From Myxococcales bacterium (GTDB lineage: Bacteria; Myxococcota_C; UBA6777): a stretch of 11,933 nucleotides of DNA. The notes beneath the pieces are model-generated. The model was not told the DNA's origin. It ran no database searches and was given only the letters and a program-made list of their open reading frames with translations. The DNA lies in the NCBI GenBank assembly GCA_027005175.1, contig JALTMC010000702.1, forward strand, positions 1-11,933. Reading direction: 5' to 3'. A program made the translations under genes and the position numbers. This document shows, piece by piece, positions 1 through 5,434 of this stretch (positions are counted from its first letter, which is position 1; every line of letters starts with the position of its first letter).

Positions 1-1757
1 AAGCACTTCAACAAAAGATCGTAACAAAGCCACTGCCAGCCTTGTTTGCCAACAAAGTGCCTTATTTTACGGCCGAGGTTCGCAAGGCGATCAAGCGGCA
101 ATATGGTAAGGAGAAGCTCAACAAAGGTGGACTTCAGGTATTCACAACCATTGATACAGAAAAGCAGATGATCGCTCGACGCAAGGTTCGGGCAGGTCTT
201 GTCTCGTTGGATATGCGTCAAGGGTATCGCGGCCCACTCGGAATCATCCCCCGTCAATATTGGGACGAAGCCAACAAGAAAGCTGCCAAGTACTACGGAG
301 ACAAACCCCTTATCCCAGGTCAAGTCTATGCCGGTTTGGTGATGCGTATTGATCACAGGAATCAAAAAGTCCGAGTCCAGGTAGGCAAACACAAAGGATG
401 GCTACCTCTCGCTGGGATGCGATGGGCAGGAACGCCACACAGCTACCGCAGCTATCGCAGACCTCGACTCAGTCGCATCGGAAATCGCCTCAAGCCGGGC
501 TATTGGATCATGGTTGAAGTTCTTAAGAGTTGGAGGCAAATCCGTACAGGAAACCGCTACAAAGATCGCAATATCCCTAGAGAGGGCTTGCTCTTTAGGC
601 TACGTCAGCATCCCAAGGTGGAAGGAGCCTTGCTCTCCATTGATCCACACTCTGGATATGTTGAAGCCATTGTGGGTGGCTACTCCTACAAACGCAGCCA
701 GTTCAATCGTGCGCTGTTTGCCTGTCGCCAACCGGGTTCTTCGTTTAAGCCCATTGTATACACCACTGCATTTGAAGTGGGAGAACAAAAATACAAAGAC
801 GGCAAGAAGGAGATCGTTCCTTTGAGCCCTGGTACGATCTTACTCGATGCCCCTCTGGTTTACGATTCGGGCACAGATCCTTCTGCAGCCCGGTACAAAC
901 CCTCCAACTATACGGGTCGCTACGAAGGCCCTGTCACTGCCCGAAAAGCATTGGTAAGTTCGATGAATATCCCCGCCATCAAAATGATGCTCAAAGTGGG
1001 AATGGACAATGTTCGTACCTATGCCCGGCGATATGGTATCACCACCACTTTACGAAAAGAGCTCGGAATGGCCTTGGGGCAATCTTGTGTACGTCCTTGG
1101 GAACTCACTCAATTCTATGCCATGCTAGCCCGAGGAGGACTGCGAGCCCAACCAAAAATGATCAAGATGATCTTGGATCGAGATAGCCATATCTTGGAAG
1201 ATGAACGCTCCTACGATGACCCAACACTGAGTCCAGAATCTCGATTGAATCGTCTAGAGCACAAGCTCTTTGAAAAGGAAGAACGGATCATCAGCAAGGA
1301 AACAGCCTTTCTTATCACCAACTTGCTTCGTCAAGTCGTCTCTGGTGGAACAGGCTATAAAGTTCGCAAATTAGGGAAGCCTGCTGCTGGCAAAACAGGG
1401 ACCACAAACGACTCCTTTGACGTTTGGTTCACAGGCTTCACTCCCTTACACACCACTGTGGTGTGGCTCGGTTTTGACAAGAATGAGCGACCCTTGGGTA
1501 GCTGGGAAAGTGGAGGAAGTACTGCCGCGCCAGTATGGTTAGCCTATATGAAGGAGGCTACAAAAGGCTTGAAATGGGGAGAATGGAAGGCTCCCCCTGG
1601 TATCGTATGGCGCCGGATCGATCCAAAAACAGGAAAGCTCGCCAATGTCGACACACCAGGCGCACGCCGTATCCCCTTCAAAAGAGGGACAGAGCCAACC
1701 CAAACCGTCGAACGACGCGGTCGTGTCAAAGCAGAAAACTTCTACCAAGATCAGTAA
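1..1757 (+). CDS. mrcA: Penicillin-binding protein 1A, C-terminal part (5' truncated by window edge)
   Basis: Class A PBP that polymerises and cross-links peptidoglycan at the outer face of the inner membrane. The frame is open from base 3 with no stop to the window edge, so the gene starts outside; the N-terminal anchor and glycosyltransferase domain are missing from view. A hinge of the GGLQVFTTID type is followed by an OB-like insert (about 315-480) and then the transpeptidase domain. Catalytic SxxK is SSFK (serine codon 738-740), SxN is SMN (serine codon 960-962), and KTGTTND begins at 1392. All three penicilloyl-serine transferase motifs are intact, so the domain should be active. The protein ends soon after the transpeptidase fold, with no long tail. 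The stop (1755-1757) lies inside the first copy of a 52-bp tandem repeat. The family is clear; mrcA versus another class A paralogue is by resemblance only. Confidence 0.93.
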   Translation, partial: ALQQKIVTKPLPALFANKVPYFTAEVRKAIKRQYGKEKLNKGGLQVFTTIDTEKQMIARRKVRAGLVSLDMRQGYRGPLGIIPRQYWDEANKKAAKYYGDKPLIPGQVYAGLVMRIDHRNQKVRVQVGKHKGWLPLAGMRWAGTPHSYRSYRRPRLSRIGNRLKPGYWIMVEVLKSWRQIRTGNRYKDRNIPREGLLFRLRQHPKVEGALLSIDPHSGYVEAIVGGYSYKRSQFNRALFACRQPGSSFKPIVYTTAFEVGEQKYKDGKKEIVPLSPGTILLDAPLVYDSGTDPSAARYKPSNYTGRYEGPVTARKALVSSMNIPAIKMMLKVGMDNVRTYARRYGITTTLRKELGMALGQSCVRPWELTQFYAMLARGGLRAQPKMIKMILDRDSHILEDERSYDDPTLSPESRLNRLEHKLFEKEERIISKETAFLITNLLRQVVSGGTGYKVRKLGKPAAGKTGTTNDSFDVWFTGFTPLHTTVVWLGFDKNERPLGSWESGGSTAAPVWLAYMKEATKGLKWGEWKAPPGIVWRRIDPKTGKLANVDTPGARRIPFKRGTEPTQTVERRGRVKAENFYQDQ

Positions 1758-1875
1758 AGCACCTTTCTCCACGACAGAAGAGCACACCAGATTCTACCAA
1801 GCCCAGCAGAGCACCTTTCTCCACAACAGAAGAGCACACCAGATTCTACCAAGCTCAACAGAGCACCTTTCTCTG
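1741..1875. repeat. 52-bp tandem repeat spanning the PBP1A stop codon, about 2.6 copies
   Basis: Copies run 1741-1792, 1793-1844 and 1845-1875 (partial); each begins TCTACCAAG. Copies 1 and 2 differ at a handful of positions. Copy 1 holds the last codons and TAA of the PBP1A gene. In later copies the matching triplet is mutated, and since 52 is not a multiple of 3 the reading frame shifts from copy to copy. The array looks like duplication of the gene's 3' tail into the spacer. Confidence 0.9.
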
Positions 1876-1880
1876 AAAAA

Positions 1881-1904
1881 GACTGTGGCAAAATAACCAC
1901 AGTC
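1881..1904. terminator. Perfect 8-bp hairpin, possible terminator
   Basis: GACTGTGG and CCACAGTC form a perfect 8-bp stem around an 8-nt loop. A five-A run precedes it on +, so read on the minus strand the stem is followed by TTTTT, the form of an intrinsic terminator. On + there is no T tract after it, although that is the strand of the upstream PBP1A gene. No minus-strand gene is visible that would need it, so it may serve as a weak + terminator, a bidirectional one, or only a structured element. Confidence 0.4.
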
Positions 1905-1905
1905 C

Positions 1906-1993
1906 ATAGGAACATAGGTTCGCGGTTTTGAGGTAGTAGGTGCGAACTTGAGTTCGCACCTGCTACGTTAGGGTTGCGAACTGACGCTCCTAT
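1906..1993. repeat. 88-bp nested imperfect palindrome (REP/MITE-like)
   Basis: Outer arms 1906-1923 and 1976-1993 are 18 nt each and match at 14 of 18 positions (one further G-T pair), with ends ATAGGA/TCCTAT. Equal 9-nt internal loops follow on each side. Inner arms 1933-1947 and 1952-1966 pair over 15 bp with one G-T pair around a TTGA loop. The hexamer GTTCGC or its complement occurs in all four arms. This symmetry is typical of non-autonomous repeat elements, but no second copy is present in the window to prove it. Confidence 0.6.
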
Positions 1994-2184
1994 CCAGATG
2001 ATGTTTTTCCCTTCCACGCCTAGGTTTCAATCTTACTCATCCGCAACGCTTAGAGATCTTAGAAAAGAAAGATCTGTGGTCTACCTTTTGCTAAGAGGGG
2101 GGAGGATTGAGAGGTAGGTGTATTTTTTCACACTCTCAAGACACATCACAATGAAAAACACCAAAACAAGTAGAGATTGAACAT
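1994..2184. other. Leader region of pssA, no gene
   Basis: No convincing gene here. A small inverted repeat (AGATCTT 2054-2060, AAGATCT 2069-2075) could form a 7-bp stem. A T-rich stretch lies near 2123-2130. I see no confident -35/-10 pair. The only ribosome-binding-like sequence before pssA is a weak TAGAGA at 2171-2176, about 9 nt from the ATG. Confidence 0.4.
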
Positions 2185-2982
2185 ATGAGACAAGAAGTCA
2201 CAAAACAACCACACAGGTATTTGTTCATCTTACCAAATCTGTTCACTTTGAGCAGCTTGTTTGCTGGCTTTTACGCCATCACACTATTGACCTCAAGCTC
2301 TGAAGGCTCACCACGATTTATCTTGGCTTCGCTGGCACTGCTCGTTGCTGCGGTCTTTGATGCGCTTGATGGCCGTGTGGCTCGTATGACTCGAACTCAA
2401 AGTGAGTTCGGTTTGCATATGGATTCTTTGGTTGACTTAGTTTCTTTCGGTATCGCACCTGCACTGCTGGTTTACAAGTGGTCTCTGCACGAGCTGGGAT
2501 TCATCGGTATGTTGGTCGCATTTGCTTTCGCTGGTGCTGGTGCTTGCCGCCTCGCTCGCTTCAATGTACTTGAACTGCAAGCAAAAAAAGACAACACCAA
2601 ACAAGGCCCCTCGCGTTACTTTGTAGGTCTTCCGATCCCTCTGGCAGCCGGAATGCTAGTCTCTGTGATTGTTTTTGTAGAAAATAGTGCCGTCTTTTAT
2701 GCATCCCCCATCGCTGTGGTTGGTCTGACCTTGATCATGTCTTTCTTAATGGTCAGCAACTTCCATTTTCGAACCTTCAAGGATCTGAAACTCAACACCG
2801 TCACAAGCTCGATTCTTGGATTCTTTGTGCTCCTTCTGGCCGTTAGTATCTGGCAACTGGGCTATGCTTACGGGCTACTCCTGATCTTTGCAGGCTATAC
2901 CATCGGTAATCTACTCAACGATACTCTTGGCTTCGTCTACCGACGTATCAAAACCCTCAATGCTGCATACCCCAAATCCTGA
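2185..2982 (+). CDS. pssA: CDP-diacylglycerol--serine O-phosphatidyltransferase
   Basis: Inner-membrane enzyme that makes phosphatidylserine from CDP-diacylglycerol and serine, the precursor of phosphatidylethanolamine. The 265-residue product carries the complete CDP-alcohol phosphotransferase signature D-x2-DG-x2-AR-x8-G-x3-D-x3-D: D59, D62, G63, A66, R67, G76, D80 and D84. It begins with an ILPNLFTLSSLFAGF-type segment as in membrane (type II) PssA, and has several hydrophobic spans across its length. Start ATG 2185 gives the expected short polar N-terminus; the ribosome binding site is weak. The family also contains PgsA-like enzymes; the N-terminal segment and motif context favour PssA. 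Its neighbours are cell-wall genes, so the region is envelope-related, but the spacers argue for separate transcription. Confidence 0.92.
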   Translation: MRQEVTKQPHRYLFILPNLFTLSSLFAGFYAITLLTSSSEGSPRFILASLALLVAAVFDALDGRVARMTRTQSEFGLHMDSLVDLVSFGIAPALLVYKWSLHELGFIGMLVAFAFAGAGACRLARFNVLELQAKKDNTKQGPSRYFVGLPIPLAAGMLVSVIVFVENSAVFYASPIAVVGLTLIMSFLMVSNFHFRTFKDLKLNTVTSSILGFFVLLLAVSIWQLGYAYGLLLIFAGYTIGNLLNDTLGFVYRRIKTLNAAYPKS

Positions 2983-3143
2983 ACCGAATCTCCCTTTCCC
3001 TTCTCTCCCCAATCCCCCCTTTTTAATAACTTCAAACGATAACAAACACTTATTTCCTTAGAAAGATTTGTGCAAAGAACTCGACTTTGCCATGCACCAG
3101 ATCTATCATTCTTAAGAAAGTCTTGTGAAAAGTGCTCTCCATG

Positions 3144-3171
3144 TGGAAGTGCACCGAAAATTCCGTATACT
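3144..3171 (+). promoter_or_regulatory. Candidate promoter of dacB
   Basis: TATACT at 3166-3171 is a good -10 hexamer. The best -35 match is poor (TGGAAG, 3144-3149, 16-nt spacer). Transcription would begin near 3178, about 40 nt before the chosen GTG start and downstream of the more distal in-frame GTG at 3125, which agrees with the start choice. The weak -35 makes this tentative. Confidence 0.3.
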
Positions 3172-3206
3172 GGAAAAGGTTCGCATTTCTCAGTACAACA
3201 AAACGC

Positions 3207-3211
3207 AGAGG
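3207..3211 (+). promoter_or_regulatory. Ribosome binding site deciding the dacB start
   Basis: AGAGG is followed by 6 nt and then the in-frame GTG at 3218. The ATG at 3230 would be 18 nt away, too far; the in-frame GTG at 3125 lies upstream of this site. The site therefore favours 3218. Confidence 0.5.
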
Positions 3212-3217
3212 TACATT

Positions 3218-5134
3218 GTGCATAGTATTATGAATCACTGGCAGTTGCGGAGAAAAGGCTTGTTCAGCGGAGTTTGTGCATTAACTCTGCTCTTGCTTCC
3301 CATGACTGGTGCCTCTGCTCGATCAAAAAAAGAAAGTGCGAGTGTCGCAATATCCTCAACACAAACCAGCCCTTCCCATCTAGTAAAACAACTGAAAAAC
3401 ATACACACCAAGCTTCGTATACATCAACCCAAAAAGCGACATACTCAAAAGAGAAAGCGACGTACTCGAAAGAGAAGGCGACGTGCTCGAAAGAGAAAGC
3501 GACGTGCTCAAAAGAGAAAGCGACGTACTCGAAAGAGAAGGCGACGTGCTCGAAAGAGAAAGCGACGTGCTCAAAAGAGAAGGCGACGTACTCGAAAGAG
3601 AAGGCGATGGATTCCACATTATCTTCGTTATGTAGCCAAAAAGTACGTGGGCTATATCAAGAAGATGAGACGGTTGAGACTTATAAGAATAAGGCCGCGT
3701 AAGATCTATCCATTTCGGCGCAGGATTCGAAAGATAACGAGTCTAACGAAACTTCAAAAGAGACTCCGAAGGCTGGTCAGGCACCGTTGGCTACGAAGAG
3801 CCAAGATCGGTCTTGTTGTGATGACGCAGGCGGGCAAGGTCTTATTTCAAAACAACGCAAAAAAACTATTCATCCCTGCCTCTAACGTGAAGATCCTGAC
3901 CATTTCTGCTGCCATGCACTACCTTGGACCTCATTACCGTTTTGTCACCAAGATATATGGATCGAGAAGCATCGATGAACACGGTGTGTTGCGCGGAAAC
4001 CTCTACCTCAAAGGAAGTGGCGATCCCAGTCTACGCACAGAGGATCTTTGGAAGATCAGTCGCAGGTTGTATATGCTTGGGTTACGCAAAGTGACAGGAC
4101 GGATCTACCTGGACACGACGTTGTTTGACAAAGTACACTTTGGTCCAGGTTGGGAAGATCATGCCGCTCAGCCTGGAGAACGTTATCTATCCTATATGCC
4201 TCCCGTTGGTGCCCTGTCACTGAACGGAAATATCATTCGAATTGGCGTACGTCCTGGGCTAAAGATCGGCGACAAAGCACGAATAACACTCGATCCTCGA
4301 AGCTATTATGTTCGCCGTATCATCAACAAAGTAAAAACGATCCGCCACGGAAGATTTCGCGTTCGTATCAAGATGTTAAGTCATCGCAGGTGGCGAGAGA
4401 AGATCGTACTGAAGGGAACAGTTCCCATTCATGCAAGACCCGACGTCTACCGACGTCGTGTCACCCACCCCGGATGGTATACGGGGTTTCAGTTTGCCCG
4501 TGCTCTTCGCAGTCATCGCATACGAGTCAGCCTCTGGCCTCGTATGGGCAAAGTCTCACCACGTGCAAAAAGTTTGTATCGACACTACTCTCAGCCTCTG
4601 GGAGCGATCTTGCGATACGCTGGAAAAGTCAGCTCCAACTTTACCACCGAAATGATCACCAAACTCATGGGAGTTCGTGCCTATCGCAAACCTGGTAGCT
4701 GGACAAAGGGAGTCAACGCCACCCGCAGTTTCCTACGCTCCCTCGGCATCCCCCCCACAAGTTACAAGCTGCTTAACGGTTCAGGGCTGAGCCGAGGCAA
4801 CCGAATTTCCCCTTATATCATTGCAACCGTTTTGCGCAAAATGCTAGCACACTTTGCAACAAGACCCGATTTTATTGTGGCGCAGCCCATTGCAGGGTAT
4901 GATGGAACTCTACGGTGGCGCATGAAACGAAGCTCAGCTAGAGGTGTCCTCCGTGCAAAAACTGGAACGCTTGACGGTGTCTCATCACTCTCAGGGTATG
5001 TGGAAACAGCCAATCGAAAGATTTTGATCTTTTCGATGCTAATGAATGGTCGAAAATGGCAAGGTCGTTATTTCCGCAGAATTCAAAATCGTGTTGGCAA
5101 CTTGCTATCACGTTATGTCATACCCAAGAAATAA
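3218..5134 (+). CDS. dacB: D-alanyl-D-alanine carboxypeptidase/endopeptidase, PBP4 type, with Arg/Lys repeat tract
   Basis: Peptidase S13 family enzyme that trims or cleaves D-Ala peptide bonds of peptidoglycan in the periplasm. With GTG 3218 as start (AGAGG 6 nt upstream) the product has 638 residues. A signal peptide covers residues 1-34: basic LRRK, a hydrophobic run, then ASA before R35. Residues 74-129 form eight 7-residue Arg/Lys-rich repeats, followed by another basic stretch to about 205. The catalytic domain follows: PASNVK (S222, K225), a GSGDPSL element, SSN (472-474) and RAKTGTLDGVSSLSGY (KTG 581-583). All active-site motifs are present. The protein is longer than E. coli PBP4 (477 residues), mainly because of the basic N-terminal region. 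ATG 3230 is the alternative start and also leaves the signal peptide intact. Confidence 0.92.
   Translation: MHSIMNHWQLRRKGLFSGVCALTLLLLPMTGASARSKKESASVAISSTQTSPSHLVKQLKNIHTKLRIHQPKKRHTQKRKRRTRKRRRRARKRKRRAQKRKRRTRKRRRRARKRKRRAQKRRRRTRKRRRWIPHYLRYVAKKYVGYIKKMRRLRLIRIRPRKIYPFRRRIRKITSLTKLQKRLRRLVRHRWLRRAKIGLVVMTQAGKVLFQNNAKKLFIPASNVKILTISAAMHYLGPHYRFVTKIYGSRSIDEHGVLRGNLYLKGSGDPSLRTEDLWKISRRLYMLGLRKVTGRIYLDTTLFDKVHFGPGWEDHAAQPGERYLSYMPPVGALSLNGNIIRIGVRPGLKIGDKARITLDPRSYYVRRIINKVKTIRHGRFRVRIKMLSHRRWREKIVLKGTVPIHARPDVYRRRVTHPGWYTGFQFARALRSHRIRVSLWPRMGKVSPRAKSLYRHYSQPLGAILRYAGKVSSNFTTEMITKLMGVRAYRKPGSWTKGVNATRSFLRSLGIPPTSYKLLNGSGLSRGNRISPYIIATVLRKMLAHFATRPDFIVAQPIAGYDGTLRWRMKRSSARGVLRAKTGTLDGVSSLSGYVETANRKILIFSMLMNGRKWQGRYFRRIQNRVGNLLSRYVIPKK
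3437..3604 (+). repeat. 21-bp tandem repeat, 8 copies, encoding Arg/Lys heptapeptides in dacB
   Basis: Eight in-frame 21-bp units encode RRTRKRR, RRARKRK and RRAQKRK variants. Units 2-4 (3458-3520) and 5-7 (3521-3583) repeat the same order, giving a 63-bp higher-order period, and unit 8 starts a third round. Unit length is a multiple of 3, so copy-number change would keep the reading frame. Confidence 0.93.
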
Positions 5135-5237
5135 CAAAGGCTCGTTCCAATTTCACACAGTGACATTCTGTGTTCTACGAAGCAAGGACCCCATCTAGAA
5201 CGGAATGCAGAACGGGTGATAGAAACATGCAGGCCAT

Positions 5238-5252
5238 GTTCGTAGTACGAAC
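5238..5252. promoter_or_regulatory. Perfect palindrome, possible operator
   Basis: GTTCGTA, a single G, then TACGAAC: two perfect 7-nt arms. The size fits the site of a dimeric regulator, but it is about 180 nt before the start codon and no regulator is encoded nearby. Confidence 0.3.
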
Positions 5253-5335
5253 GAATCATCGTGTCGCGATAAGTCCCAAAAACCATAGAGAGATGGGTTG
5301 TAGGGACATGTACCATGAGGGTGTGCTGCCACATC

Positions 5336-5372
5336 CTCAAATCATGTGTGGCAACGCGCTCAAATCATGTGT
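5336..5372. repeat. Direct repeat CTCAAATCATGTGT x2, 23-bp period
   Basis: Identical 14-nt copies lie at 5336-5349 and 5359-5372, 9 nt apart. They are upstream of the transglycosylase gene and just before the TATAAG sequence at 5388. They could be paired binding sites or a chance short duplication. Confidence 0.5.
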
Positions 5373-5434
5373 AAGAACACACACAGTTATAAGAGACAAC
5401 ACACCCATCCCAAATCCGAGATAGACTTAACCTC

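Larger units (their letters stand above)
2983..3217. other. Spacer between pssA and dacB
   Basis: No gene supported. It opens with a pyrimidine-rich stretch ending in five T (to about 3025) but has no clear hairpin before it. The dacB frame is open upstream to 3125, but the residues there are charged and precede the signal peptide, so I treat 3125-3217 as untranslated. Confidence 0.45.
5135..5434. other. 300-bp leader before the lytic transglycosylase, no gene
   Basis: No supported gene. It contains a 6-bp inverted repeat just after dacB (5155-5160/5168-5173, no T tract), a perfect 7+1+7 palindrome (5238-5252), an imperfect stem at 5273-5307 (GTCCC/GGGAC outer arms with an inner AACCAT/ATGGGTT pairing), and a direct repeat (5336-5372). 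TATAAG at 5388-5393 could be a -10 box, but no good -35 is seen. The ATG at 5435 has only a weak ribosome binding site. Confidence 0.45.

Noticed and set aside
3125-3217. Upstream GTG (3125) as dacB start
   Set aside because: It would put about 31 charged residues before the signal peptide and lies upstream of the AGAGG site that fits GTG 3218.
3248-3265. Twin arginine in the dacB signal peptide as a Tat signal
   Set aside because: The RR is followed by K-G-L rather than the x-F-L-K consensus; it reads better as a normal Sec n-region.
3264-3619. Long minus-strand frames across the dacB repeat (Ser/Phe- or Ser/Leu-rich)
   Set aside because: They are products of the 21-bp repeat, which keeps every frame free of stops; the + frame has a signal peptide and intact S13 motifs.
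5170-5424. 84-codon + frame in the spacer before the transglycosylase
   Set aside because: No ribosome binding site, no family resemblance, and it overlaps palindromes and direct repeats; most likely chance.
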